Shown in pieces: positions 25,307 through 34,338 of a stretch of DNA of 64,000 bases; the stretch's first letter is position 1; each line of letters begins with the position of its first letter. Origin of the DNA: a candidate division KSB1 bacterium (lineage in GTDB: Bacteria > Zhuqueibacterota > Zhuqueibacteria > Residuimicrobiales > Krinioviventaceae); the NCBI GenBank assembly GCA_034521575.1, contig JAXHMJ010000005.1, forward strand, positions 806,001 through 870,000. The letters run 5' to 3'. The notes beneath the pieces are model-generated. The model searched no databases. It saw only the letters and a program-made list of their open reading frames with translations, and had not been told where the DNA came from. A program made the position numbers and the translations under genes.

Positions 25307-28300
25307 ATGCTATCAAAACTCATTCGATTTTTTCTTGAAAACAAACTGGTCACCTTTCTGGTCCTGATTATCATCATCGCCTGGGGGGTGGGCACGGCGC
25401 CGTTCAACTGGGACCTGGGATTTTTTCCGCGTGATCCGGTGCCGGTGGATGCCATCCCGGATATTGGTGAAAACCAGCAGATTGTCTATACCGAATGGCC
25501 GGGCCGTTCGCCGCAAGACATCGAGGATCAGATTTCCTATCCTCTGACCACATCGCTGCTGGGTATACCCGGCGTTAAAACCATCCGCAGCAATTCCATA
25601 TTCGGGTTGTCCAGCATTTATATCATCTTTGAAGAAGACATTGAGTTTTACTGGAGCCGTACGCGCATCCTGGAAAAACTCAACTCTCTGCCCCCCGGCA
25701 CTCTCCCTCAAGGCGTCAATCCCGCTCTGGGTCCGGATGCCACGGCTCTGGGACAGATTTACTGGTATACCCTGGAGGGCCACGACCGCAACGGTGATCC
25801 GGCCGGCGGCTGGGACCCGCACGAACTGCGCACCATTCAAGATTATCATGTACGCTACGCCCTGACATCAGCAAAAGGTGTGGCTGAAGTCGCATCCATC
25901 GGCGGATTTGTCAAGGAATACCAGGTGGATATTAATCCCGCAGCCATGCGCGCCCACGGCGTCAACGTATCACAGATTATGAATGCGGTCAAAGAGAGCA
26001 ATCTGGATATCGGCGCCCGCACCATCGAGTTCAATCGTGCTGAATATTTAGTGCGGGCGTTGGGCTATATCAAAAATCGTCAGGACCTGGAACAGAGCGT
26101 TGTGGCAGTGCGTGATAATGTCCCAATCCGCATCCGCGATGTGGCCCAAGTGAATTTCGGTCCGGCAACCCGGCGCGGCGGACTCGACAAGGGCGGCGCC
26201 GAGGCCGTGGGCGGTGTGGTGGTGGCGCGCTACGGCGCCAACCCGCTGCAGGTCATCAACAATGTCAAGGAAAAGATCAACGAAATCTCGCCCGGCCTGC
26301 CAAGCAGGACCCTGGAGGATGGCACAAAATCGCAGGTATCCATTGTGCCGTTCTACGACCGCACCGGACTGATCAAGGAAACCCTGGGCACCCTGGAATC
26401 CGCTCTCAGTGAAGAGGTGATCATCAGCATTATCGTGGTCATTGTTCTGGTTCTGAATTTACGCGCATCGTTTATGATTTCCAGCCTGCTACCCATCGGG
26501 GTGCTGATGACCTTTATTTTCATGCGCCGCGTCGGTGTGGACGCCAATATCGTGGCTTTGTCCGGCATTGCCATTGCCATCGGGGTTATGGTGGACGTGG
26601 GGGTGGTGTTTACCGAGAACATTATCCGGCACCTGAACAAACCCGAAAACCGGGGCGCGCACGGCGCCAAACTGCTGACCGTTATTTATGACGCCACCAT
26701 GGAAGTAGCCTCTGCAGTCATCACCGCCCTGTTCACCACGGTGGTCAGTTTTCTGCCGGTATTTGCCATGCAGGCGGCGGAGGGCAAACTGTTCAGGCCG
26801 CTGGCGTTCACCAAAACGTTTGCCATGATCTCTGCCTTGTTCATCGGCTTGATTATCATTCCGACTCTTGCCAATGTGCTGTTTTCCATACGCTTTGACA
26901 AACAACGCATCAAACGCGGATTCAGTTACGGGCTGATCGCAGTCGGTGTGCTGTTCATTTCGATCTTTCAGGCATGGCTGGCCCTGGTACTCATTCTGCT
27001 GGGCATCAACAATCTCATGCAATCGCACTGGCCGGAGGATAAACGCCATTATGTCAATCTGATCAATATCGCTCTTACTCTGTTGGTGGTGATCAGTTTT
27101 CTCACCCGCGAATGGATGCCGCTGGGTGCACAAAACAGCCTGTTCGTCAATCTACTCTTTGTGGTCGGACTCGTCGCCATTGTGCTGGCCACGCTTATGA
27201 CAGTGGTGCGCTATTATCAGCCGATTCTGCAGTGGTGCCTCAGCCACAAACGCGCGTTTCTCAGTGTTCCTCTTTTCGTGGTATTGCTCGGTATCATCAT
27301 CTGGCAGGGATTTGATAAATCATTTGGATTTATCCCGAATCTGTTAGAGAAAACCGGATACAATCTGCGCGACACGCGCGTCTGGGCCTCAATCTCCGGG
27401 ACCTTTCCCGGTGTGGGAAAAGAATTCATGCCGGCACTGGACGAAGGATCGTTTCTGCTCATGCCCACAACCATGCCGCATTCGGGTATTCAGGAGAATC
27501 TGGAGGTCATCCGCATGCTGGACAAAAAAGTCAATGCCATTCCCGAGGTTGACAATGTTGTGGGTAAATGGGGGCGCGTCAATTCGGCTCTGGATCCGGC
27601 GCCGACCTCCATGTTCGAAAATGTGATCAATTACAAATCCGAATACATACTGGACGAAAACGGTCGGCGCCTGCGCTTTAAAACCGAGGACGGCGCGTTT
27701 GTCTTGAATGACGGCGGCACCTATAATCCAAATAACGATGAATTCCGGGTCATCAGCCGCGAAAAACTGATTCCGGATGAAGGAGGCGACTATTTCCGCC
27801 AGTGGCGCGATCATATCCGCACGCCGGATGACATCTGGGACGAAGTTGTCAACGCATCGCGGATTCCCGGACTCACCTCCGCGCCCAAGCTGCAGCCGAT
27901 CCAGACGCGTCTGGTGATGCTGCAGACCGGTATGCGTGCGCCCCTGGGCGTCAAGGTGTTCGGTCCGGACCTCGAGTCCATTGAAAAAACCGGTTTTATG
28001 CTGGAGGAACACCTGAAAAACGTGACCGGTGTCAAACCGTCATCCGTGTTTGCCGACCGGGTAGTGGGCAAACCCTATCTTCAAATTAATATTGACCGTA
28101 CTGCCATCGGTCGTTACGGGCTCACTATCCGGGATATGCAGATGCATATCAGCACAGCAATCGGCGGCATGCCCCTGACCACCACGGTAGAAGGCCGTGA
28201 ACGCTTTCCGGTGCGCGCCCGCTATGCACGCGAGTTCCGTGACAGTCCCGGCGCGCTGAAAGACATTCTCATCCCCACTCCGGCCGGCGTACAGGTGCCG

Positions 28301-29119
28301 TTGGGTGAACTGGCGCGCATTGACTATGTGCGTGGACCACAAATGATCAAAAGCGAAGATACGTTTCTGGTCGGTTATGTGATATTTGACAAACAGGACG
28401 GTATAGCCGAAGTGGATGTAGTGGAAAACGCCCGGGCGTATTTGAATGCCAAAGTCCAATCCGGTGAAATTGAACTGTCGAACGGCGTCAATGTCCGGTT
28501 TGCGGGCAATTACCAGAACCAGGTGCGCGCCACCCAGCGCCTGATGCTGGTAATTCCGCTTTCGCTGGTTATAATTTTCCTGATTCTGTACTTTCAGTTC
28601 CGGTCCGTTACCTTTACATCCATGATCTTTACCGGTGTTCTGGTGGCGTTTTCCGGCGGATTCATCATGCTCTGGCTGTATGGTCAGGGTTGGTTTCTGG
28701 ACCTGTCTCTGGGCGGTATGAATTTGCGGGAATTGTTTCAGGTGCATACCGTCAATCTGAGTGTAGCCGTCTGGGTGGGATTCATCGCCCTCTTCGGCGT
28801 AGCTACAGACGACGGCGTCCTTATCGGCACATATCTGAAACAGAGTTTTGCCAGAAACAAACCGGCGAATGTGCAGGCGGTGCGGGATTCAGTGATGCAG
28901 GCCGGTCTCATACGTGTGCGTCCGGCCATGATGACCACAGCCACCACCCTGCTCGCCCTGATCCCGGTACTGACTTCTACCGGTAAAGGCTCGGATATCA
29001 TGGTCCCCATGGCGATCCCTCTGTTCGGCGGTATGGTGATTCAGGTGATGACTATTTTTGTGGTGCCGGTTCTCTATAGTGCGTGGCAGGAGAGGAAGGT
29101 TATAAGGTTCAAAAATTGA
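25307..29119 (+). CDS. cusA: Heavy-metal efflux RND transporter, CusA/CzcA type
   Basis: A 1270-residue inner-membrane proton-driven pump of the HME-RND family. Typical motifs: VDAIPDIGENQQIVYTEWPGRSP near residue 45, ISYPLTTSLLGIPGVKTIRS, GIAIAIGVMVDVGVVFTENI in TM4 and GVATDDGVLIGTYL near the C terminus. The family norm is about 1040 residues. The extra length comes from additional hydrophobic helices after TM6 (about residues 540-660) and a larger periplasmic segment around residues 770-850. With CusB and CusC it exports Cu(I)/Ag(I) or related ions across both membranes. Metal choice cannot be fixed from the pump alone; the CusB features favour copper/silver. Confidence 0.93.
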   Translation: MLSKLIRFFLENKLVTFLVLIIIIAWGVGTAPFNWDLGFFPRDPVPVDAIPDIGENQQIVYTEWPGRSPQDIEDQISYPLTTSLLGIPGVKTIRSNSIFGLSSIYIIFEEDIEFYWSRTRILEKLNSLPPGTLPQGVNPALGPDATALGQIYWYTLEGHDRNGDPAGGWDPHELRTIQDYHVRYALTSAKGVAEVASIGGFVKEYQVDINPAAMRAHGVNVSQIMNAVKESNLDIGARTIEFNRAEYLVRALGYIKNRQDLEQSVVAVRDNVPIRIRDVAQVNFGPATRRGGLDKGGAEAVGGVVVARYGANPLQVINNVKEKINEISPGLPSRTLEDGTKSQVSIVPFYDRTGLIKETLGTLESALSEEVIISIIVVIVLVLNLRASFMISSLLPIGVLMTFIFMRRVGVDANIVALSGIAIAIGVMVDVGVVFTENIIRHLNKPENRGAHGAKLLTVIYDATMEVASAVITALFTTVVSFLPVFAMQAAEGKLFRPLAFTKTFAMISALFIGLIIIPTLANVLFSIRFDKQRIKRGFSYGLIAVGVLFISIFQAWLALVLILLGINNLMQSHWPEDKRHYVNLINIALTLLVVISFLTREWMPLGAQNSLFVNLLFVVGLVAIVLATLMTVVRYYQPILQWCLSHKRAFLSVPLFVVLLGIIIWQGFDKSFGFIPNLLEKTGYNLRDTRVWASISGTFPGVGKEFMPALDEGSFLLMPTTMPHSGIQENLEVIRMLDKKVNAIPEVDNVVGKWGRVNSALDPAPTSMFENVINYKSEYILDENGRRLRFKTEDGAFVLNDGGTYNPNNDEFRVISREKLIPDEGGDYFRQWRDHIRTPDDIWDEVVNASRIPGLTSAPKLQPIQTRLVMLQTGMRAPLGVKVFGPDLESIEKTGFMLEEHLKNVTGVKPSSVFADRVVGKPYLQINIDRTAIGRYGLTIRDMQMHISTAIGGMPLTTTVEGRERFPVRARYAREFRDSPGALKDILIPTPAGVQVPLGELARIDYVRGPQMIKSEDTFLVGYVIFDKQDGIAEVDVVENARAYLNAKVQSGEIELSNGVNVRFAGNYQNQVRATQRLMLVIPLSLVIIFLILYFQFRSVTFTSMIFTGVLVAFSGGFIMLWLYGQGWFLDLSLGGMNLRELFQVHTVNLSVAVWVGFIALFGVATDDGVLIGTYLKQSFARNKPANVQAVRDSVMQAGLIRVRPAMMTTATTLLALIPVLTSTGKGSDIMVPMAIPLFGGMVIQVMTIFVVPVLYSAWQERKVIRFKN

Positions 29120-29261
29120 GGCATTTAAAAGATGGAAATTAAAGTAGCAAGTAAGAAGTAAATAGTAGATAGTCACCGCCGATCATGAAAATTATTTAAA
29201 TTTCTTTGCGTTCTTTGCGCGCTTGGCGGTTTAATAAAATGAAAACAAGTGGTACTCCATA

Positions 29262-30494
29262 ATGAAATCTATAAAACTGTTAATCATTCTTTTCCTGCTC
29301 ATCTCTGCGGTTCATTCGCAAGAGTCGCAAAAACAGTTGCATGAATACCTAAAAATCGCGGCGGAAAACAATCCGGGGCTGCGGGCGCAGTTCAGCCGCT
29401 ACATGGCAGAACTGCAGAAAGCGCCGCAGGCCGGTGCGCTGCCGGATCCGGCTGTGGCGTTCGGCTGGTTTATCCAGCCTGTGGAAACGCGCATGGGACC
29501 ACAGCAACTCAAAATCTCTGCCTCGCAGATGTTCCCCTGGTTCGGCACGCTGCGCGCACGCGAAAATGCAGCCGTTCGTCAGGCGCAAGCTGAATATCAT
29601 ACGTTTCTGAATGCCAAATCCAGACTCTTTCACGAGGTACGGAGCACCTGGTACGATCTGTACGTCAACCGCCGCGCCGCAGAGATCACACGGGAAAACC
29701 TGGAGCTCTTGCACAGTTTTCAAAAACTGGCTCAGGCCAAAATTTCGGCAGGCACTGTCTCGGCCGTGGATGAATACCGAATCGAAATGGAAATCGGAGA
29801 TTTGCAAAATCAGCTAACGCTGCTGCAGGATCAAGGTGTTACTCTGAAAACCGCTTTTAACAATCTTTTAAATAAAGATGCATCGACGGTGAAAACTCCG
29901 GATACTTTGCAGACAACGGATCTGGCAATGAGCAAATCCGAAATTGCAGATTCCATCCGGATCAACAACCACCGACTGCAACGTCTGCGTGAGCAGCAAA
30001 GCGCCCGGGCCAGCCGCATCACGGCGGCCCAAAAAGCCGGTGCGCCTTCATTCACGCTGGGTCTGGATTACACGTTCATTGGCGAGGGTGAAGACAATCT
30101 ACCCGGCACCGATGCGTTCGTGTTTCCCAAACTCGGTATCCGGCTGCCTCTGTACCGCAACAAATACAGAGCCATGGTGGACGAGGCGACGTACCAGCAG
30201 ACCGCTGCAGTAGAAGAAGAAGCGGATGCGGAAAACGATCTCGAATCCATGCTGGAACGCGCCTGGACCGATTATCAGGATGCGGACCGGCGCATTGATT
30301 TGTACACCCGTCAGCTGCAGCTGGCGCGTCAGGCCCTGAATCTGCTGGAAACCGAATACAGCACCGGCAGCAGCGGTTTTGAAGAGGTTTTGCGCATGGA
30401 GCGCAAGTCATTGAAATACGGGCTCGAACTGGAACGCGCCCGGGCCGATAAACAGACAGCAATTTCATTCATCACATTTTTAACAGGACGTTGA
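29262..30494 (+). CDS. cusC: TolC-type outer-membrane efflux factor, CusC-like
   Basis: A 410-residue outer-membrane channel protein. A signal peptide (MKSIKLLIILFLLISAVHSQ) is followed by two copies of the outer-membrane-factor repeat, visible in AAENNPGLRAQ near residue 33, SQMFPWFGTLRARENAAVRQAQAE near residue 90, and PKLGIRLPLYRNKYRAMVDEA near residue 290. No lipobox is seen. It lies 142 bases after CusA; that gap holds low-complexity AGTA-rich sequence and CTTTGCG repeats but no gene. The stop overlaps the start region of CusB, so the two are coupled. Confidence 0.9.
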   Translation: MKSIKLLIILFLLISAVHSQESQKQLHEYLKIAAENNPGLRAQFSRYMAELQKAPQAGALPDPAVAFGWFIQPVETRMGPQQLKISASQMFPWFGTLRARENAAVRQAQAEYHTFLNAKSRLFHEVRSTWYDLYVNRRAAEITRENLELLHSFQKLAQAKISAGTVSAVDEYRIEMEIGDLQNQLTLLQDQGVTLKTAFNNLLNKDASTVKTPDTLQTTDLAMSKSEIADSIRINNHRLQRLREQQSARASRITAAQKAGAPSFTLGLDYTFIGEGEDNLPGTDAFVFPKLGIRLPLYRNKYRAMVDEATYQQTAAVEEEADAENDLESMLERAWTDYQDADRRIDLYTRQLQLARQALNLLETEYSTGSSGFEEVLRMERKSLKYGLELERARADKQTAISFITFLTGR

Positions 30495-30496
30495 TT

Positions 30497-32290
30497 ATGA
30501 CTATCAAAACATACATTCAGAACCACAAATGGACGATAATCGCATTGGCCGCAGGATTGTTTTCGGGATGGCTGTTTTTCCATTCCCCGGCGCCGCAACC
30601 GCAATCCGGAGAACACGCGGATCATGCACACGCCGGGCAGGAGGAAACCATCTGGACCTGTTCTATGCACCCACAGATACGACAGGATGAATCGGGACAG
30701 TGTCCCATCTGTGGCATGGATTTGATCCCTCTGTCTTCCGCCGAATCAGACGGTGTGGATCCGGATGCCATTACCATGACCAAATCGGCAGCCAAACTGG
30801 CGGACATACAGACCATGCGTGCGTCACGCGGCACACCGAAAAAATCCGTATTCCTGCAGGGCAAGGTGACAGCGGATGAACGCAATATCGCAGAGCTCAC
30901 CGCCCGGTTCGGCGGACGTATTGAAAAACTGTTTGTTAATTTCACAGGCGAGACTGTAAAAAAAGGCGAAAAGCTGGTTACTATTTATTCGCCGGGACTC
31001 ATTTCAGCACAGCAGGAACTGATCGAGGCGCGGGCATTGAAAAACAGCCGGCCCTCCCTGTACCAGGCGGCCCGCGCCAAACTGAAACTCTGGGAGCTAA
31101 GCGATGAACAAATCGCGGACATTGAACAACAGGGTGAACCCAAACTGTATTTCGATGTGCTGTCGCCGATATCCGGAACCGTGATGAAACGGCATGTTTC
31201 TCTTGGAGATTACATCAAAGAAGGCTCCGCCCTGTTCCAGGTCATTGATTTAAGCCGGGTCTGGGTGCGCTTTGATGCCTATGAAAGCGATCTGCCCTGG
31301 ATCTCGGTCGGCGATCCGGTAAAGTTCAGCATCCAGTCTCGTCCCGGCAAGACCTACAGCGCCAGGGTTGCGTTTGTCGATCCCATGATCAATCCGCGCA
31401 CCCGCACTGCCGCAGTTCGGCTGAATCTGTCCAATGAACAGCGCGATCTGAAACCGGAAATGTTTGTCCGCGGTGTGCTGCATTCCCGTATTGCGGAAGC
31501 TACGGATAAACTGCTGATCCCCAAAACCGCGATTCTCTGGACCGGAAAACGGGCTGTGGTGTATGTCAAAATGTCCGCCGATTCACCCACTTTTCGGTAT
31601 CGTGAAATCACTCTCGGCCCTCAAGCCGGCGACTTTTATGTGGTGGCAGACGGACTGCAGCCGGGCGAGGAAATTGCCGTGAACGGTGTATTCAAGATTG
31701 ACGCCGCTGCGCAGCTGGAGGGCAAACCCAGCATGATGAATCCGGGCGGCGGCGAGATATCCGCCGGACATGATCACGGCGGTATGGATATGCCGTCCGG
31801 TGACGGACCGAAAACAGAGACACCGGCACCGGCCGAAGCAGTTCCCGGCGCATTTAAAGAACAGCTTACGCGTGTCTATCGCGCTTATCTGCAGATGAAA
31901 GACGCATTCGTAGACTCGGATCCGGAACAGGTGAGTCAGAGTGCCGGGCAGGTCAGCGACGCTTTGAAACAGGTGGATATGGGACTGCTGCAAGGCGAGA
32001 CGCATATGACCTGGATGGACCAGTTGGAACAGCTGAACACAAGCGTCAAAGCCATTGCTGAAACATCAGACTTGAAAGCAAAGCGTCTGGAATTCAGTGA
32101 TTTCAATCAGACGTTTTACAGCACAGTCAAAACATTCGGACTCGCAGATGTGACCGCCTATTATCAGTACTGTCCCATGGCCAATAAAGACACCGGCGCT
32201 TATTGGCTGAGCAGCAGTAAAGAGATCCGCAATCCCTACTTTGGTGACGCCATGCTAAAGTGCGGGGAAACCCGGGAAACAATTAAATAA
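30497..32290 (+). CDS. cusB: RND efflux adaptor CusB with heavy-metal-binding domain and DUF3347
   Basis: A 597-residue periplasmic adaptor. One N-terminal membrane anchor (about 14-30) and a His-rich stretch (EHADHAHAGQ) are followed by the heavy-metal-binding domain with CSMHP...CPICGMDL at residues 55-76. The adaptor core follows: GGRIEKLFVNFTGETVKKGEKL (barrel-sandwich half) and GTVMKRHVSLGDYIKEGSALF. A His/Met-rich linker (HDHGGMDMPSGD) leads to DUF3347 at about 450-590, with the metal-type CPMAN motif near residue 558. The combination is typical of Cu/Ag systems. The ATG at 30497 has AGGACG upstream and is preferred over a TTG two codons earlier. Confidence 0.93.
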   Translation: MTIKTYIQNHKWTIIALAAGLFSGWLFFHSPAPQPQSGEHADHAHAGQEETIWTCSMHPQIRQDESGQCPICGMDLIPLSSAESDGVDPDAITMTKSAAKLADIQTMRASRGTPKKSVFLQGKVTADERNIAELTARFGGRIEKLFVNFTGETVKKGEKLVTIYSPGLISAQQELIEARALKNSRPSLYQAARAKLKLWELSDEQIADIEQQGEPKLYFDVLSPISGTVMKRHVSLGDYIKEGSALFQVIDLSRVWVRFDAYESDLPWISVGDPVKFSIQSRPGKTYSARVAFVDPMINPRTRTAAVRLNLSNEQRDLKPEMFVRGVLHSRIAEATDKLLIPKTAILWTGKRAVVYVKMSADSPTFRYREITLGPQAGDFYVVADGLQPGEEIAVNGVFKIDAAAQLEGKPSMMNPGGGEISAGHDHGGMDMPSGDGPKTETPAPAEAVPGAFKEQLTRVYRAYLQMKDAFVDSDPEQVSQSAGQVSDALKQVDMGLLQGETHMTWMDQLEQLNTSVKAIAETSDLKAKRLEFSDFNQTFYSTVKTFGLADVTAYYQYCPMANKDTGAYWLSSSKEIRNPYFGDAMLKCGETRETIK

Positions 32291-32304
32291 AACAAGAGAT
32301 TGCT

Positions 32305-32646
32305 ATGAAACTCATTAAAGCCTATATTCGTGACGAAAAAACAAAAGATGTGTTCAAAGCTCTGGATCAGGCCGGATTTCACAGCATGACCTTTGCCAAA
32401 TGCCAGGGTACGGGACAGTATTCGGACCATGAAAAAAAACATATCAGTCCCGATTATCCATTCGCCGACGCCTTCAAGGTGGTTAAACTGGAAATTCTGG
32501 TCGCCGATGAACACGTGGACACCCTGGTCTCGACCATCCGGGAAAGCGGCCGCACCGGCTACCAGGGCGACGGCATGATCCTGGTCTCGCCGGTGGATCA
32601 GGCATACAAGGTGCGCAATGATGAAGAAGGAATTCTCAATATTTAA
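32305..32646 (+). CDS. PII-like protein with His-rich T-loop (PII-NG type)
   Basis: A 113-residue GlnB-family protein, last gene of the efflux operon. The ferredoxin-like core and B-loop are kept (TGYQGDGMILVSPV near residue 90, with the nearby arginine region KVRNDEEG), but the T-loop is replaced by GTGQYSDHEKKHISPDY, without the uridylylated tyrosine context. PII-like proteins of a separate group are known to be encoded next to heavy-metal efflux genes. It may sense metal or nucleotide and regulate the pump, which is inference. It starts 14 bases after CusB. Confidence 0.85.
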   Translation: MKLIKAYIRDEKTKDVFKALDQAGFHSMTFAKCQGTGQYSDHEKKHISPDYPFADAFKVVKLEILVADEHVDTLVSTIRESGRTGYQGDGMILVSPVDQAYKVRNDEEGILNI

Positions 32647-32980
32647 ATCGGGCTAATTTTGCCAGGTCTATCCGCTCCCTGACTGAATCCTCGTTCCCCC
32701 ATTGTATTGAGGAACGCCATTTTGATACAGCCCCCGATCAAGATCATCGAGATCGTGCGGGGGTTCCCCTCCGTCACGCGGTATAACGCTTGGGCTGTGC
32801 GGCGGGCAAGCATAAGCTAAACTTCAATCGACGAACAATTATTAAAATAACCTATCAAAATGAAAATCGCACCTCGGCTTGCCCGTCCCTACGAGCCCAT
32901 TGTTATACCATATTATTTCAAATATTTTTTGTACTTGGAAAAAATAGTTATTAATGTGTAGAATTAAACTGTTCCATAAA
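32647..32980. other. Intergenic stretch, no gene seen
   Basis: A 334-base gap between the end of the efflux operon and the AT-rich PIN gene. It shows a GC-rich half (32,660-32,810) with short inverted repeats around GATCAAGATCATCGAGATC and CCCCCG/CGGGGG, which could end transcription, and an AT-rich half. No open frame has a recognisable product. Confidence 0.5.
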
Positions 32981-33316
32981 TTATAAAAATTGGATGTCTA
33001 TGTCTTTCACCTTTTTAAAATCTTGATCCATAGTGATAAATTTAAGATTGTAATGCTTACATATACTATATTGATACGAATCATCAAAATCTAAACCAAT
33101 TTCATTTTTTATATTTATTATTTCTTCATAGTTTTTCTTTGGGAGAGATAGAAGATTGGATTTCAGAAGAATATCAGAAAGAAACTTTAAGAGTGTCTTT
33201 TCTTCATTCTGTCTAAATAGAATAACTCCGATGGAATGGAGAAAAAATTTACACGCTTCACTTTTATCTTGTTTCAGCAAAATTTCTAAAAATATATTCG
33301 TATCAATTAAATACAT
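32981..33316 (-). CDS. PIN-domain (VapC-like) toxin, shortened
   Basis: A 111-residue PIN nuclease. The N-terminal acidic motif LIDTNIFLE is present at residues 3-11, and the C-terminal acidic pair in LDFDDSYQYSICKHYNLKFITMD near residue 80. PIN toxins of this type are usually 130-150 residues; about 20 residues between the first helix and SIGVILF seem to be missing, which may disable it. The ATG at 33314-33316 overlaps the stop of the antitoxin fragment (TAATG). Base composition is far more AT-rich than its neighbours, consistent with recent arrival. Confidence 0.7.
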   Translation of the reverse strand: MYLIDTNIFLEILLKQDKSEACKFFLHSIGVILFRQNEEKTLLKFLSDILLKSNLLSLPKKNYEEIINIKNEIGLDFDDSYQYSICKHYNLKFITMDQDFKKVKDIDIQFL

Positions 33317-33420
33317 TAACGCCACTCCATTGATTTGTGCTGTAAATCAACAAAAGTATATTTAGACCTTAATGTGGATATTCCACCTTCCCAGTCAAAT
33401 TTAAATTTAATTTTGCTATT
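33316..33420 (-). pseudogene. Antitoxin C-terminal fragment
   Basis: The last 34 or so codons (KIKFKFDWEGGIS, then LQHKSMEWR) match the C-terminal end of the small antitoxins paired with PIN toxins, where FDWEGGL and SVELQHKALEWR are conserved. Upstream the frame runs into an unrelated GC-richer hairpin sequence and no start codon belongs to the antitoxin part. The gene has lost its 5' half, including the DNA-binding region. Confidence 0.6.
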
Positions 33421-33431
33421 TTTTTTACAGA

Positions 33432-33489
33432 GGGCTCTACCCTCTGATAGTCGCAACCTCGAGGCCATCACAAGCCAGAGGTAGAGCCC
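33432..33489. repeat. Hairpin (GGGCTCTACC...GGTAGAGCCC)
   Basis: Arms 33432-33446 (GGGCTCTACCCTCTG) and 33476-33489 (CAGAGGTAGAGCCC) pair over 14 bases with one bulge around a 29-base loop. It sits exactly where the antitoxin fragment is cut off, so it may be the edge of a small inserted element. Confidence 0.55.
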
Positions 33490-33678
33490 CGACGCGATCC
33501 TCTGACCGGCCGCATCGTACAATTCCCGCTTGTGTGACGAGAGACAGCGGCACAATTTTGAAAAAAGACGCAAAACAAGGCCAACTCATGCCCCTTTCAT
33601 TCATCGCACAGCAGGCAAGCTGTTCGACAAAAACCCTGCACCCGTCTACAAAGCAGTATCGCTGATGCTTTAAAAGCC

Positions 33679-34338
33679 TCAGCGTCGGAAATACACCGTC
33701 ACCCGGCGTTTCTGGAAAAATCCGATTAACAGGATACCGGCGACAAATCCCCCGATATGCGCATACCAGGCCACGCCGGCGCTGGACGCGGATGCCCCCA
33801 TAGCGCTCAAAATCTGTAGTAAAAACCACAATCCCAGTACAATCGCAGCCGGAATTCGGTCGACCGAGATGATGAAAAAGAAAATCCACAGCACATGCAC
33901 GCGGGCGCGCGGAAACCGGATGGCATAAGCGCCCAGCACTCCGGATATAGCGCCGGAGGCGCCGATCATCGGCACCTGCGAGGTGGGCGCCATGATAAAA
34001 TGCGTCAAAAACGCGGCGAGTCCGCAAAGTATATAAAACACAATAAACCGACCGTGTCCGGTCAGATACTCTATATTATCGGCAAATATCCACAAGAACA
34101 ACATATTGCCCAACAGATGCCCGAATCCGCCGTGCAGAAACATGGACGTAAAGATCGAATGCAGGTTCTGACCGTGTATCAACTGCAGCGGAACCGCTCC
34201 ATAGGTATAGACGAACTCCTGATAGGCGCGTGAATCCAGGGTCAACTGATTCAAAAAAATGATCACATTGATGATGATCAGGGCATAGGTCACAAATGGC
34301 GTGATGGAGACGGGATTGTCGTCTTTGAGCGGTATCAT
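33679..34338 (-). CDS. Rhomboid family intramembrane serine protease
   Basis: A 219-residue protein with six membrane helices. The catalytic serine lies in GASGAISGVLGAY (about residue 127) and the catalytic histidine in AHIGGFVAG near residue 196. The HG-rich loop FLHGGFGHLLGNMLFLW after helix 1 is typical. The ATG at 34336-34338 has AGAGGATC upstream and overlaps the stop of the M23 peptidase gene; an upstream in-frame start would add 17 unlikely residues. Rhomboids cleave membrane proteins within the bilayer. The substrate is unknown, but coupling to a cell-wall peptidase suggests an envelope role. Confidence 0.93.
   Translation of the reverse strand: MIPLKDDNPVSITPFVTYALIIINVIIFLNQLTLDSRAYQEFVYTYGAVPLQLIHGQNLHSIFTSMFLHGGFGHLLGNMLFLWIFADNIEYLTGHGRFIVFYILCGLAAFLTHFIMAPTSQVPMIGASGAISGVLGAYAIRFPRARVHVLWIFFFIISVDRIPAAIVLGLWFLLQILSAMGASASSAGVAWYAHIGGFVAGILLIGFFQKRRVTVYFRR

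Noticed and set aside
29120-29261. CTTTGCG-type short repeats and AGTA-rich stretch between CusA and CusC.
   Set aside because: Only two short imperfect copies; too little to call a repeat family or CRISPR.
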